A stretch of DNA of 60,000 bases from Liolophura sinensis (GCF_032854445.1 NC_088295.1:20759385-20819384); one strand, 5' to 3'; counted from the stretch's first letter, positions 33,441 through 47,854 are shown. A program made the numbers and translations. The notes: generated from the letters alone by a model not told the origin.

Positions 33441-34067
33441 ATAAGAATGAATGTAAATATACATCAGCTGGTAGTATATATATCAATGATCAACCATATA
33501 CTTCAACCATGGCCACATCTTTATCTTATTTGAGGCAACGCCAAGAGTACCCTACTCAAGTCTAGCAACAGTCACATTTACCTGTAGGTCCTAACTCACT
33601 GGATGTATTGGTAACATCTGTATTTAATGCGACTGTATTGTTTATATAATATGGTCATAAAAATTCAGAACAGTAAGATCAATGGAAATATGTGTTAGTG
33701 GCGTGCAGCTTTGACAGCTCAAGAACAGCAAAGCAAAAACAAAGACCTGGTGGTGAATTTAGGAACCTAGATCTATAATTCTGAAAACTAGAATGGTATA
33801 CATGTAGTTCTGACACAGCATTATTTTAAGTGTTTCCAAGCACAACAATATAGCCAGTAGCAACTATATTTTATGGTGCATGCATACAGGCAAGGGATAA
33901 TACCTAACGGCCTTTAATGTTACAGGCACATAACACTGTTCACATGGGAAGAAAATCAAATACATATAATGGAGATGTTACTCTGAAACTACAACCGTAA
34001 AAAAGGTATCACATGGACAAATGCTTGTTGCCACTTACATTTAAAATATCTTGCATATGAATTAACC
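33441..34067. other. no gene seen
   Basis: AT-rich spacer between the two tandem arrays. Nothing was recognised. Confidence 0.4.
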
Positions 34068-34497
34068 ATGCACACATGAAGAGACACCCCTGCACCTTGA
34101 CACGCACGCCTGTAGAGACACCCCTGCACCTTAACATGCACACTTGAAGAGACACCCCTGCACCTTGACATGCACACTTGAAGAGACACCCCTGCACCTT
34201 GACATGCACACTTGAAGAGACACCCCTGCACACTTGAAGAGACACCCTGTACCTTGACATGCACACATGAAGAGGCACCCTGCAACTTGACATGCACACC
34301 TGAAGAGACACCCCTGCACCTTGACATGCACATCTGAGGAGACACCCCTGCACCTTGACATGCACATCTGAAGAGACACTCCTGCGCCTTGAAATGCACA
34401 AATGAAGAAACACCCCTGCACCTGGACATGCACACATGAAGAGACACCCCTGCACCTTGACATGCACACATGAAGAGACACCCCTCCACCTTGACAG
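34068..34497. repeat. 34-bp minisatellite, about 12-13 copies
   Basis: The unit is built of GACATGCACAC(T/A)TGAAGAG followed by ACACCCCTGCACCTT. Copies are highly similar, and one is shortened near 34225. Because 34 is not a multiple of three and the unit lacks stops on the minus strand, all three minus-strand frames stay open. Each cycles through the same Cys-rich peptides (VSLQVCMSRCR, VSSSVHVKVQ, CLFKCACQGA). These frames are a by-product of the repeat rather than evidence of a protein. Confidence 0.93.
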
Positions 34498-37400
34498 GCG
34501 CCACGCAGAGAACCTTCTGAAACCCAAAGCCTCACCCATATTAAATAAATCAGTACAGATGATTCAAAAAGATCATACTCTCAGAAGATATTTATTGAAT
34601 GAATACCACACAAAATAAGTTTATCTGAGGGTTTGAGGTAGAATCTTGCCACGATATAGAAGTTGACAGATAACAACACCATTTACGATGTGGCTGAAAT
34701 AATGCAGAAGTGGAGTATGACCATAATCAATCAATGTAGAATCTACGGAATGTAAATAAATTCTGCAATCTTTCTATAATACATAAGACAAAACAAGTGT
34801 TTCCAGTAATTTTTCTTACATAATATCTTTGACGTCATGAAGTCCTGCAGGAGCCTTTGGGTCACTTTATGTTTGACTGCAAACAATTTCTTTTAACCGA
34901 GTAAAATCACTGACTACGATCAAAGAATTGTAATAATTTGCAGAGGTCATAGGCTGTCGTAGCTCTGGTGTAACTCAGGCTTAACAGATCTACATGCATG
35001 TACCTCATTCCCAACTAGTGCCTTATCAACTCAGGGAATCAAACTACATATACACGTTTATATGTAAATGACATTTTTCTATTTCCTTGAACAACTTACA
35101 ATTGCAACTCAATTTGTAACTTTAGCAAGTTTGAGGAGAATTGGATCACTCATTCTGTTTCATTTTTTAGTATTACGCTCTGCCTTGAGGTTTATGTGAA
35201 TGATGTTTATCAAATAAAGAAGCTATCCTCAGGAGTACACATCACATAAGCTATACACACATCATAGATAAAAAGGGTTCACAGAAGTCATTTTTCCACC
35301 TACTAACTATTCCCCTTAGGGCAAAATGTGTTTTTCTTTCACTTGAAATTGACTTTTTTTCTTTCAACTGTCCTCTTGAAATACTGAAATTGAATATTAT
35401 AAACTTAATAACCATCCCCCATTAATTAAAGTAACTATGACCGTTTATATGAACTCACGCTTGACTGTATGACATTGCAAATTGATACTGGGCTCTCATA
35501 GCAGTTATTATTTTTTCAGGCTTCCACATGTGAAGAGTGTCAGGAGAATAGGGCGGCTTATCTCCCTCGAGGTAACTCTCTCTTTAAAAGGTTTGTTGTT
35601 AGGAGTAAGGTGTGGTTAGGTGGGGACCTCAGAAAATACAGAATCAGAAAACGACAGAAGCCAGTTAAAGGCCCAACTTTAAAAAAAGGTTTTAATTTTG
35701 TAAACGTATTTTGAAAACCCACTCAGGATAAAAGTTCTGTATTTTTTAAATCCACTCAGAGGTAATTTTAAGATTCTTGCCCTAATTAAACACAACAAAC
35801 AGCTTCAGAGAACTTTTAAGGTGTAAAACATGGACTCAAAATCTCTCAACATTTCTGCAACTCTCAAACACTGTTATCATGTTTTCTTACTGCAGCCTTT
35901 AACAAGCGAGGTCCCACTTCTCCTAGTTTCAGGCCTCAAAAACTAATCACAGTCGCCCTTGTATGACAAGGGAGGTAATTTAGAGCAGCTCTATTGTGAC
36001 AACGTGTCCAAAAGCTTACAACCAAGAAAACCTAAAATGACAAACTGTGCAAATATTATGTCAACAATGGTCAGGTGTCGTTTAATGTCAAACGGTAAAA
36101 GAACTTTAACAGCGAAAATTAGCAAATATGAATAAACCGCAATTATTCCATGAAATATTAATAAAAATTATCTTTAGATAAAGAGGCTATAGATTCACGG
36201 AGATTAAGTATGTGTACATGTAAATTGACACGTAATGTATCAATGGCAATAGCCTGTCACTTGTTCCGCGACAATTACGGCTGGATCTCAACGATCTGAC
36301 GTATTCCCAGCTCCATGTTCTGCCGATGAACACAAAACACACTTTCAATTACAACCATAGGAGTAGGTTATTTTTATTTGTTAGGAAATAAGCTTACTGT
36401 TCATCTAGCTTGATTTCATACATCTCTCCATTTCAATTAATCTAATCAAATGGAAATTTCACACTGATCAAGTATGCTGGTTGTGAAGATTTCCAGACAA
36501 TTAGCTCATAATGTGCACAGGTTGTTTCATGAGTTTTGATGACATTCAATTTGAGATACATAAAATGTTGAATATTTTTTCAAAAGGCAACACAAATTGA
36601 ATGATAAGTATGACGAGAAACTGAATATTTTAATTGACTAGTAATACCGGCCTGAGCAGACGACTTCTATGAACCCCTCTCAGTCCCTGCAGAGTGACAG
36701 ATCACTTAAGTTTGTTGAACATTCAATGCATGGCTCAGACTTTAACACATACCTGTTTGTCTGGATTTAGAGGTCTTTAACTCACACAGGTTAATTAACT
36801 GTTGTCTGATCTGAGGTTAAAATCCCTTCTTACCACTTCTGAAGTCTCCTGAGAACTGTTGAAAGGGCTGATTTCACTTTGAAATCCCTGTCTATATATG
36901 TCTGGAGGTCACCGAATACTGTAAGGCCCCAAGTAGCATACGATATGACATGTGTATCAATGGGAACATACTGACATAGTTATCACTAGTACACACAATG
37001 TAGCTAACGCTACTTGACAGGTCATGTGATTCACTAAGTTAAATACAATTGTGTACAAGCAACCCTTAAAGAAGTAAAGCTTTTAACAACTTAACTGATT
37101 ACTTTACGCATAGTTGTTACCCTGTTATTCACCGTATGACTGTATAGGAACCACTGCACTAAAACTGTAGTTTACAAGCAGCTGATTCTGAACATCATGA
37201 AGTTATCATCACCTATTGTTAACCTCGGTTCTCACCCCTGACATCGTGACAAATAAAGCAGTTATATGCAAGAAAATCAACTGAACTTTTGTGGCATAGT
37301 TTGAAAATACATTTGGTACATCAACGATTTTCATGGAAAAAAACTTCACACCATTAAGTTGTGTGTGTAAACATACATACCTTAACTTTAAAGAACTTTA

Positions 37401-38386
37401 CTTTAAATATTCCTAGTATCATCCATTTAACTTTATCTGCACACATGTTTCAACAAATGTATAAAACTTTCATTTTTTTCATTAACAGCATAGCCAATCT
37501 GTTCTATCTACACACATAATAATTAATGGGTTGCTACTGTAAGGCCATGTCACACATACAAAGTCATACCTATGTACTGTATGTACCTGTAGTTCTTTCT
37601 TTACCTATACAAGTATCTGTACTGTATGGCTACATTACTACACGCAGATATGCCTGTATCCAAGATACACCCTGCAGGTAAACTTCGACATTGTCATATC
37701 TTGATAAAACATCACTTTGAAAAATGAGTATAATGGAAATCTCAACACTGTTTTTACTGTACACTGATACACGTGTGTATGTACATGAGTGTGTAGTTAT
37801 CTTGTAACTACTGGTAGACTTCCCATGTGACTGAGGAAATGGCCGAGTTTCTCATCATCAATGGGACAACATACTCAATAATCTACCAAACAGATGCTTC
37901 CACAATGCATTACTCGCATCAACTTGTTACATATGTAACCTAGGAGCAAGCTTCAGGTGTCTTTGATCACACTAATTGCATTCCATTAACTTACAGAATG
38001 CATATTAAAATACACACATACAAAGCTAAACATCATGTCAACCGATATATTCTTCCAACAAAAGTATTCAATCCCTGTTATGAGCAACAGTTTAGGGTAA
38101 GGTGCCCTACCCTATTTTTTCTAATTTTTAGGACAGATATAAGTAGTGCTGAAAGCAAAGAATTACATTTCTCTCTCAGTTTTTTGAGAAAGTAAAGATA
38201 TGAATATGCTGATCATTAGAGGACCATGCTCACTAACCATGTGAACAAAAGAAACTAAACATTCCTGCTACAGTTACATGTCTATTGGTGAAAAACAGCA
38301 TATCAGGTGTCCCAAAAATTAGAATAATTAGGGTATTTCAATGATTGTATGGATTTAGTGCCACTAGCCACTGGCCCTCTGCACAT
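34498..38386. other. long non-coding stretch, no gene seen
   Basis: AT-rich with no exon-like segment recognised. It is probably intronic to the Kir gene or intergenic. Confidence 0.4.
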
Positions 38387-38468
38387 GGCTTATTTCTCTC
38401 ATTACATAATAGTTAGGAGGGTAACAGTTTATTTCTTTCCATTACATAATAGTTAGGAGGATAAGCTG
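38387..38468. repeat. 40-bp direct repeat, two copies
   Basis: The core ATTACATAATAGTTAGGAGG occurs at 38401-38420 and 38441-38460, with similar flanks (TTATTTCT(C/T)TC before, G(G/A)TAA after). Confidence 0.85.
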
Positions 38469-38885
38469 TGCCTCTTGGTGAAGCATATATTTTCAGTGTA
38501 CAGTACATGTTTATGCCGCCAGGTACTGTTAAGCTCTAGCTTTATCTCAGCATTATAATCATCTTCCTAGCACCTAAGGACCCAACACAGTTCAGACTTA
38601 CAGGTACACGAGAATCAACACTAAGCTGGTTAATCTTAGTATTTATGTAACAGCCTAGGTATTGTTATTTATTGAATAAACTTACAATGCCTCAATACCA
38701 ACAGGTGTTCACTACAACATCCCTTCAACATGAAACTCCCAGGTAAATAACTTGGCATACGAGATTTACATACATGTAGTACACGTAAATATTCAGATGC
38801 CCACTAGCATGAAAATAAATATGTACATACAATTAAACACTTTACTACCATCATATCTATCTTCCGTCGTCCTATGAAGCAAAAT

Positions 38886-38935
38886 ATTCTTGAGTACGAA
38901 GTAAAACACTAATCAAAGTAAAACACCAATCAGAG
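38886..38935 (+). mobile_element. SINE family 1 tail fragment, tail partly duplicated
   Basis: ATATTCTTGAGTACGAAGTA followed by AAACACTAATCAAAGTAAAA and CACCAATCA matches the 3' end of family 1. The AAAACAC(T/C)AATCA part occurs twice. Confidence 0.6.
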
Positions 38936-39245
38936 AGAAAAAAAACTTCCTATCTTTTCTATGACTTGTCTCACTGTACAAGCATATGTAAGTTTTGTCC
39001 TGTGACAGCTATTCATTTACAATGTAGTCTTGTCATAAATGTTCCTGATCAAGTGACAAAATTGGTTAGGCATGTAGTCACCAAGCTTAATGGTTAGATT
39101 GGAGCAATTTTGTGCATTCGCCACAGAAATGAATTCTTGATGAGAATGACAGAGACACTCACTAAAAGTTTCTCAACATATTCAGCCCAGTCAAAGAACT
39201 GTGATGCATTTTACCTACAGGTATGCTGCTACAGTACTTGATTGA

Positions 39246-39466
39246 TTGATTTATTTATTTGTTCTATGTTTTGTGCTGTACTAAATTAATATTATCCCTA
39301 TGGTAAGATAAAATCGGGCAGAGCCTATGAGAAACCCATGACCATTCTCATTTTCAGTCTGCTGGCAGATTGACCTTCTCACGTACTGCCCGAGAGGAGG
39401 CCAGCACGTGGACCTGAGTGAACTGCGCCGAGCTGGCACGCTAGCCACCTCAGCCACGGAGGCCCC
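39246..39466 (-). mobile_element. tRNA-derived SINE, family 1, diverged
   Basis: Minus-strand head GGGGCCTCCGTGGCTGAGGT near 39466, body blocks CACGTACTGCCCGAGAGGAGG and AGCCTATGAGAAACCC (as read on the plus strand, the first split by differences), and a TTTA-type tail at 39246. It is more diverged than the 47-kb copies. Confidence 0.8.
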
Positions 39467-42400
39467 TACATGTATTTATAATTAAATCAATATTTACCAC
39501 AGAATGTAATCTGTATTCAAAGGATCACATACAGACCATACTACAGTACATGACCTAAGAAGAGTCATAATATTCTGTAACTCTTCCTGGTTTTTCCCCA
39601 TTTCTGCTTAAAATGAAACATTCAGATTCAGGCATATTATGTGCACATGCATATCAACAGTGAACTGGAAAATTGGTACTTTTTCTGCATAGTGGGTGAG
39701 GCACTTGACTGAAAATGCATCCTTAAAAGATATATTTTTTTTCACACCAAGTGTTGACAATTGTAGGTAATTGTCATTAACCTCTGTTAGAGTTGGCCTA
39801 AGCTCTTCATATCACCTGTACAAGACCAATACCTGTATAATAAAATCTTTGCTATTACACAGGTGAATAAAACTGTGTATAAAAGCTGGTTTGTCACAAC
39901 TGCTTCTTGATCTCCAGGACACATGCAGCTGGAAGTAACTAAACATGCACATGTAGTGCTGCCTCTATCTTTATAATACACTACATGTTTACTAAATTCC
40001 TATGTCACTGATCCAGCAATTACCAGTACAAAGCAGCAGCAAAATTTCAGCGAATTATTCAGATTAGTACAAAGCCCAAGCTGATACGAATTCAAATGAG
40101 GTTGACCAGGAAAGACAGAATCTCTACTTACATGTGAGCAGTACATCTACAACAACACCGCATAAGTATCTGCTGTACTCTCAATGTTCACGCTGGTGTC
40201 TTCCTCGCTAATGGCCCAGGTGAGGCAATCCAATATTCATGACATTAAAGAGTGAGTGAACAGAGTTCAAGTGAAACTGGATCATTTCAAAAACAACAAG
40301 TGGTGGGCTTAGGGAACCTGAACCCATACTTGAGGTAAACAAAATTCCTTAGCCTAGCCACAGACCAGGGTCTGTCTTGCGGCTACCAAACTTACCCTTA
40401 AAAACATACCTCTTACACACAATCTCAACTAAAATGCTTTCTACTGGAGTCAGTGAACCGTGGCATCTACGCTATACAATTCTGCAGTGGGTTTAATATT
40501 CTGTATACCATGTATGCTGATGTGTAGTGAAGCTCATCCAACTGAACAGGTATCTTCATGTGTTTATAACAGCATTGATACACGTACTAAGCTAGGTAAA
40601 AAAAAAATGAAATCAATTGCAAAATTCCAATCACTAATACATCTAGTACGTGTATGCCATAAATAAATGAGGTATTATGGCTGAACTGTCCTGCAGCAAA
40701 ACAAGTCTAATTTCATGTACATGTACGTATGCAGTACACTACAAGTACGCTAAAAGGGATTAACTTAAGTCACGCTTTTACCAGCTCAGAACACGTAAGT
40801 ACATGTATGGTACTTATTCTTCTAGTGCACTGCACTGGATGTATACATCTAGCTGTAACAATCACTATCAGACGCAGAAAAACATTCTCACAGTGAATAA
40901 TACAACAAATGACATTTGGAAAGGTCAGTCATTACAGTGGATTGCTTTGAGAGTAACTTTTCTTTACGCGATGTCTCCCACTTTTCATACATGTACATTT
41001 GAGAATGTCACATTCAAGCGTTTGTTGCTTCACGTCTCAGAATTACCATGTGAGCTCACTTTCTGTGTTGCAAGCGATTCAGCATCACACTCAATTACAA
41101 GTTTCTTTCAAGTTCTTATAACTGTTTTAAGCTTTACATTGGTTTTATGGTATATAGTATATTCAATATAACTCTGTTCATGTTTGATGTATGTACATGT
41201 ATCTTTACATTTAAAATCAAGGGTGTAACACATTCATATTTAAACACAGTATTTGGTAAATGTTGTAAGGCAACCAGAAACAGATGAATGCAAAACTTTC
41301 GCTCAATACATAAAGTACTGGAGATATCATCACTAACATTTTCCTTAACAATTTAACAAAAGCTTAATAGATTGTCAAGAATTTTGTATTTTGCAGTAAT
41401 TAGTGTACACACTGGACATTTATGATGGCACTGCCTCTTCATGGCGTCATGCTTACACGTATATGAAACTTGAGCCTAATACATTCAGTATTTTAAGATA
41501 TCACCCTTAACTTTTACCCTAACACTGATTCTAACAAATTAAAGACAAAGTAATGCACATGAAGGGCATCAACAATGAAATCTCCCTCATATGTTTTTTC
41601 TTTACATGCATGCAAACCTTGGGCTCGACACATGCAATATTCTTTGAAATACCACCCATAACCTTTCTCTTGATCCTTTAACTGTTATTGGGATAGAGAC
41701 AGAGGCTCGGGTATGACAATTAGACCCTGCTGCTCTTTGTACAGTCCAGCTAATAAGAGACAAGTGAACTTAAAAAAAAGTTTTTGTCTCTAAACAAAAA
41801 CCTTTATCCTTGTAAACTCATACAAAATTTATGGAGTCAAACCTTAAATAAATTACATTCCACTGATTTCTAAAGCTAACTGACTCCTTCTGTGCTTGGA
41901 GATACCTCAGTAAACTGATAAATTATACATGAATAAAAACATGACAATTCAGGATCTTTCTGACCTGTTCAGGCAAATGCAAAGACTACCTGCAGTCACA
42001 TACCTGCATCTACAGTTAACTTATTTGTCTGTAATTGGTATGATTATAAGTTACATGAGCATTAGAAATACATGAGCCATAAAAATAAATAAAGATGCCA
42101 TATCAAAGACTACTGAAAAGTATATGAACAGAAATTTTTTTAATCATTTTAAAAGTCAATCTAATCATTTCTAAAATGCAATACTCAGAGGAGAAACTCT
42201 TCTATGCTTCCTTAATATGCAAGTCACATAGATGCATGTTCACATAGGTCAATCTACATTAAATATGTTTTTTTTACTTTTCTTACCAGAGATGTTGACA
42301 ATTAGCATTTTTATTCCACACATACATGTATATGCATAATCAGGTTTTCCCAGCAACAAGTGCAAAGCATGTATACAGTACAGTTGTGCAGGCAGTGACT

Positions 42401-44780
42401 CGCAGAATTTCTTTAGTCACGTTGAAGAGTTCACACATCAATGTAAGATTATTCAATCAGCACTTACTTAAAGCTATTGAGAAAACAAGTTTAACTGAAG
42501 CATATCAAGCAATTTCAAATATAAAACTAGAACTTTTCACTTTCGAAGTCTCCCTGAAATTCTTACAAAATTATTACTTGTGAGGCACATGTACATCTAT
42601 ATCAGAACTTACATGCTCTGGTACATATACAGGTATGTGTACATCTATTTCACCAGCTGTTTCACATAGCTAGTTGTAAAACAAGGTGACATGTACTCTC
42701 TTTGAATTTTTCAGAGAAAAACCTGCACTTCATTCTTGAGCCAAAAATCCTAAACACATGACACTGGTTTCACTATGCTTTAAAATATACACATATACAT
42801 GTAAGTACAAATTACATGTACCAATGCTTTGCCATGTTTCAAACAGCACTGAGTCCCATTAAGATCCTCATGTCTATTAGAAGTGCTAATAGTGTGTTCC
42901 TAAATTTGTCGAATACATACATGTCTTAGCTCCTTTTATCCATACAAACATTCATCTTTTTATGTACAGTGCTCTATCATTCCATAATACATACATGTAG
43001 GCCTAATCCCATTGGATTTAAATCCAATCTGCTTCTGATTTTTAACTCTGACCAAACATTACAACATACAGAATCATCGGTACATACAGAAATCACAGTT
43101 TCCTGGCATCAGATGCAGATAGTAAACAGTACCTAGCACTACCTGCGATTGGCACCACAGAAAGCGGATTTATCTAGTCATGATGGTCAGTGCTTCATTC
43201 AGCCATGCTGCTGGTGTCCAGTATTAGTGTACTCCTGACCTTTCCATTTGATCTCACAATTATCCTGTCTATTTACTCAGACCAAATCCTCATGAATACT
43301 TGCTCTACATCTCTTCAAGATAAGTTAATGATGTTTAACCAGCCATGAATTACTTCAATGACTGCATAGTCTTGATGGGTTACCAATAAAAGCCAGCTGC
43401 TTTTTGGGAAAGGCAGTGGAAAAGCTGCCCTAAGCATCCCCTGTAGACCATTTGTTAACGCCATCAAATTAACATCTAAATCTCGGCTGGGAGGAGAAAA
43501 TATATCAACTTGTGGTATACCAGTTCATACATATGTAACCCTTCATCATTTATTACAGCCAAGGCGTTTCTTATTTCCCATGATTACCAACTTTATTTCT
43601 CTCGGGGCAGCCGTAATCCATGATATTATTGATCTAAGCACATCAGAATTGATGGATGATGTTATAATTTATAGGCTTTCCCAGATCCAATAGAATTTGG
43701 CTATTGTTCAGCAGCTCATATCCTCTCTACTCTTACTAGGGGGCTAGACCACATTTCCACACACTCAGTGGTTATATCTGTGGGCACAAAATACAAACAG
43801 TTCACCTTCTGGGTAAACACTATGGTTCTACTGCTGACTAAATAAATGTATTACTTCAGTGTTAATGCTCTTGTAATGATAGAATGTAGCCAGTCCCATG
43901 ACTGCGGGTCTACAGAATCCAGGTTATTAGCTACACACATTTCATGGCTACTGGTGCCAGAGGAAAACACTCTAAAGCGCTTTAATTTACTACTTACCAA
44001 TACATGATTATTGACGACACTCTAGCCAATAGGGCAAACATGTTTTATACAAATACATCTATATCCACTCTAGCTACAGTACATGAGATATCATATAGTT
44101 CAGATGAAAACTTATGAAAATAAAATGTGTCAACTCGTATTGCCCTTATAATAATAAGTACAGCTAATTATATTTCTCGGATTCTAATTTACCTTTCCTT
44201 AAACTGCAATATATGAAAGTTCCAAGATTTTACATAAAGGGATACTTGATTACTAGTGCTTTCAAATGTGATAGATGGCAATCTAAATGTACAAAATGAA
44301 ATCAGAAAATAATCAGTCCACTGCAATGGTAACCAGAAATTTGAAAGCCCCTGCTTAAATAGAAACCTAATTCACCCCAATATGAAGCTATATACAAAAT
44401 GTGTCAAAATGAGCTGCCATTATCACCATGTACATGGATCTGAATACATGTACATGTATGTTGAATTCAACTCAATTCAGGTGATGGAGTATTTCCTGAT
44501 CAGGTTTCAGCATCTGCTGATTCTGATGTATTTTCATGAGTTTCCACCGTTTACAGTGGCAGCTAATACTTTGCCCACCATATCCCTCATCAGCATTCTA
44601 TTTCTCTTGCTTTTAGATGTTTTTACATGTATGACACTTATATGGCATTCTACATGAAACGCTTTGTTTTTTTTTCTCCTAATATAGAGCATACAATGTA
44701 CCCATGTAACAAAAGTACAAAAAAGCTTTTCATCTTTCATCTTGGTGCCGGGTCTGGAAATTTGTTTCATTGCTGTTTCA
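39467..44780. other. long non-coding stretch, no gene seen
   Basis: AT-rich, many ACATGTA motifs. An open frame at 40803-41171 lacks any motif. No convincing exon was found. Confidence 0.4.
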
Positions 44781-44912
44781 TGCCCTACTCAAGAATAGTT
44801 CTTTTTTCAGATGGCAGCCATGCAGCATTGTGGTTGGAGGAAACCGAGCAGAACCCGGAGGAAACCCATGACCATCTGCAAGTTGCTGACCAACCTTCTT
44901 ATTTACAACTCA
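44781..44912 (-). mobile_element. SINE family 1 fragment
   Basis: Read on the plus strand it keeps TACTCAAGAATAGTTC, GGCAGCCATGCAGCATTGTG and GGAGGAAACCCATGACCATC, i.e. the 3' half of the minus-oriented SINE. The tRNA-like head is missing and the very tail is truncated. Confidence 0.75.
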
Positions 44913-46984
44913 CCATGTAACTCTAGAAATAAAGTAGCTTGCTGTGGTGACATCAACGGTGATAGCTGTCAAAACAACTCTGTTGGGGGGAGAGCCAGAA
45001 ATGGGGGCGCTAAGTTGGTACCTGGTTTCCCATATGTTCATCGACAACGTCATATTTTAATATTTCTGACCACTAATGGAAAATATGCAGGAAACGGAGG
45101 TTATTAAGAAATATAAAAGATGAAATGAATTTTTTCCTTCAATTTGTGGGCATTTCATTCTTCAAACTATTCTCTTCATGTATCCATTAAATTATTGGGA
45201 ACTGTCTTCTTACAACTGCAAGGAAACTTGTGAAAAGATTATTTGATTTTAACTGAAAGCAACTGGTCATTGTGAGTTACAGGTCAACAAAAAACTGTCT
45301 AGTTTGATACTTCGAGATAATCCTGGATGTTGGGTGATGCTTCCAGCTACACAGTCAACATATGCAAGGCTTAAGAGGACTGACTGAGGTTAAGCCCACT
45401 TTGATAGCTTTTATCTATCTAATACAGTTCACATAAAAAGCTCACAAGATCACCCATTTTTAGCTTTAAAGTAGAAACCTACTGATTCCAGACAAGTTCT
45501 TTCTCTTTCAACCCGGCTCCATGTCAAGGCTACTCATCAAAAAACAATGAGACCTTCTAGAATATGTGGAATCGGTCCGGGAATGCAGTGATCAATCTAA
45601 ACTAACCCTCAGCTGTTGGTGTCGAGTGTTTTTCAGAACCACTATAAGAAAAAACAAACCAAAAAAAAAAAATAGCTACTGGTCCTTAGTTGCTTAGGAA
45701 AATGGTAAAAAACAACTTTCAAACTTAACTGGCTCAGGATTCAGCCCAACAGAAAACAAAAGCTTCTGAAGATTTCAGACATTTAGTGAATCGGAAAGAG
45801 TGGTCTATAAACAGCCTGGTCAATTACATGCATTTGACCATCCATAATTGATGCAGACAACTCACTTTCATGCTTCTGCTACATGTACCTGTACTGCTAG
45901 CACAACCCACCCAAAACTAACCTCTTGCTATAAGATATGCAGACAAGACTATGAGGAAATTATACTTCCTCGGTGGGGAATCCCATTAAACTGTGTTCTT
46001 CTGTGCGCATTAAGTCGCCCCTCCTAAATGGAAACTGTCCTGGTCAGTGATGAATTCTATGGATACCCGGTTACCAAAATGTCAAGTGGTCTGTGCTCTG
46101 GATCACAAGCCCAGTACACATAACTAAACACAACAAGACTTCAGGAAATAGGGACCGTGAGCCAATTACCTGGCAACCATTCACAGCCATAAAAACTTTT
46201 GTCACAGACCTAATCACATGCGAGCAAACAAACTAAATTACACGCAAGCTGCCTATTTACATACAGACTAATCAACAAAGCAAATATTTAATTGAAGTGG
46301 TATATTTTTATATTCTATTACTTCAGCTCAATTTTAATTTTACTTGCTGGAGATGGTATACCATACAAACATGGGGCAATTTATTTACTTCACTGTTGTT
46401 CAACACAATTTAACACTCAAGAATTTTTCATTTATACAATATTAGTCAACTTTAGAGGTGGGAGGAACCAGAGTGCTCTAGACAATCCACCAACCTTTGG
46501 AAAGTTACTAATGATATGTATATGTCTCAGGCAACAAGAAAATAGAATATTCTTACATGTCCACATGAAGGGTCCCCAAACTGCAAGGCCAAAAACCCTT
46601 TCACACCCTTACAAAACCTGAACTTCCAAATTCCAAACCTACCAATCATGTTTTCAGATGCACGACCATACAATGTAGTCATATGACAGAGAGCTGGGAG
46701 TAACACAGAATACATGGGAGTGAAGAAACCAGGCTGCTTACTGATTTGTTTGACCAATCCAAGTTGGAAAAACTGAGCCCTGACAATTGGCCGTCTTTAT
46801 ACTTTGCACATTATCTAACATCTAATTCACATGAACATACACCAAAATCCTGACAAAACAGAATTGCTCACCATCACCCCCCAATACATGCAAGTAACGG
46901 TCTAGTCCACAGGGAATACCTAATAACTCCACTTAATCCAGCTTAGTCCAAAGGACTGGCAATCATATTAATGGATTTTTTTGA
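44913..46984. other. non-coding stretch, no gene seen
   Basis: No recognisable exon or repeat. Short open frames at 46292-46621 and 46527-46757 overlap on opposite strands without motifs. Confidence 0.4.
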
Positions 46985-47001
46985 GGGGGGGGGGAGGGGG
47001 G
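46985..47001. repeat. G-rich tract
   Basis: Ten G, one A, then six G. Able in principle to form quadruplex-type structures and prone to sequencing error. Confidence 0.9.
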
Positions 47002-47291
47002 AGGCGTGGCAACAGATCAGTAGGACAAATATGGCCGTGCTGTCACATGACCCGGCAGATAGTGAACATGTTATGATAGTGATACCACTATCACCATTTG
47101 ACCAAATTCCCAAGACAAAAATAATCAATACTTCTACACCACAGCTGCGAACAACAGCTCCATGAATATGTAAAACATCTGCCATTCCACACACAGGTCT
47201 AGTCAGTTTGACAACCTAGCACTAGACTATTTTTCCACAAAAATTGACTTTCATGTAACTGTATATTACTGCATTACACATGCAACAGCAT

Positions 47292-47566
47292 ATTTATTTA
47301 TTTATTTATTTATTTGATTGGTGTTTTACGCCATACTCAAGAATATTTCACTTATATGATGGCAGCCAGCATTATGGTGGGTGGAAACCAGACAGAGCCC
47401 AGTGGAAACCTAAGACCATCCGCAGGTTGCTGCCAGACCTTACCACGTATGGCCAGAGAGGAAGCCAGCATGAGCTGGACTTGAACTCAAAGCAACTACA
47501 TCGGTGAGAGACTGCTGGGTCATCACGCTGCACTAGCGCGCTAACCAACTGAGCCACGGAGGCCCC
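47292..47566 (-). mobile_element. tRNA-derived SINE, family 1, full length (copy 1 of tandem pair)
   Basis: It runs from a GGGGCCTCCGTGGCTCAGTT head (minus strand) with a box-A-like TGGCTCAGTTGG and a box-B-like GAGTTCAAGTCC, through the shared central domain, to the tail CCAATCAAATAAATAAATAA. Several CpG sites of copy 2 are TG or CA here, typical of methylation decay. It is flanked left by ACATGCAACAGCATA (47278-47292) and right by ACATGCAACAACATA (47567-47581). Confidence 0.92.
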
Positions 47567-47588
47567 ACATGCAACAACATAAAAATGA

Positions 47589-47854
47589 TTTATTTATTTA
47601 TTTGATTGGTGTTTTACGCCGTACTCAAGAATATTTCACTTATACGACGGCGGCCAGCATTATGGTGGGTGGAAACCGGGCACAGCCCGGGGGAAACCCA
47701 CGACCATCCACAGGTTGCTGTCAGACCTTCCCACGTACGGCCAGAGAGGAAGCCAGCATGAACTGGACTTGAACTCACAGCGACCGCATTGGTGAGAGAC
47801 TCCTGGGTCATCACGCTGCACTAGCGCGCTAACCAACTGAGCCACGGAGGCCCC
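47589..47854 (-). mobile_element. tRNA-derived SINE, family 1, full length (copy 2 of tandem pair)
   Basis: Same structure as copy 1 but with CpG sites kept (GCCGTACTC, ACGACGGCGGCC, CCCGGGGG), so it looks younger or less decayed. Box A lies at 47833-47846 and box B at about 47765-47774 on the minus strand. The flanking 22 bases at 47567-47588 and 47855-47876 are identical. They could be target-site duplications or part of a 288-bp tandem duplication. Confidence 0.92.

Noticed and set aside
32690-34497. CRISPR-like spaced repeats
   Set aside because: Units are contiguous tandem repeats without unique spacers, in an animal genome.
33989-34539. Three overlapping Cys-rich minus-strand frames of 134-176 codons
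   Set aside because: Produced by the 34-bp minisatellite, whose unit has no minus-strand stop; all three frames encode the same rotated peptides.
40803-41171. 122-codon plus-strand open frame
   Set aside because: No motif and no codon bias visible; surrounded by intron-like DNA.
47765-47854. tRNA gene in the SINE head
   Set aside because: The box A and box B text is present, but it is attached to a SINE body and occurs in several diverged copies, so it is a tRNA-derived SINE head rather than a functional tRNA.
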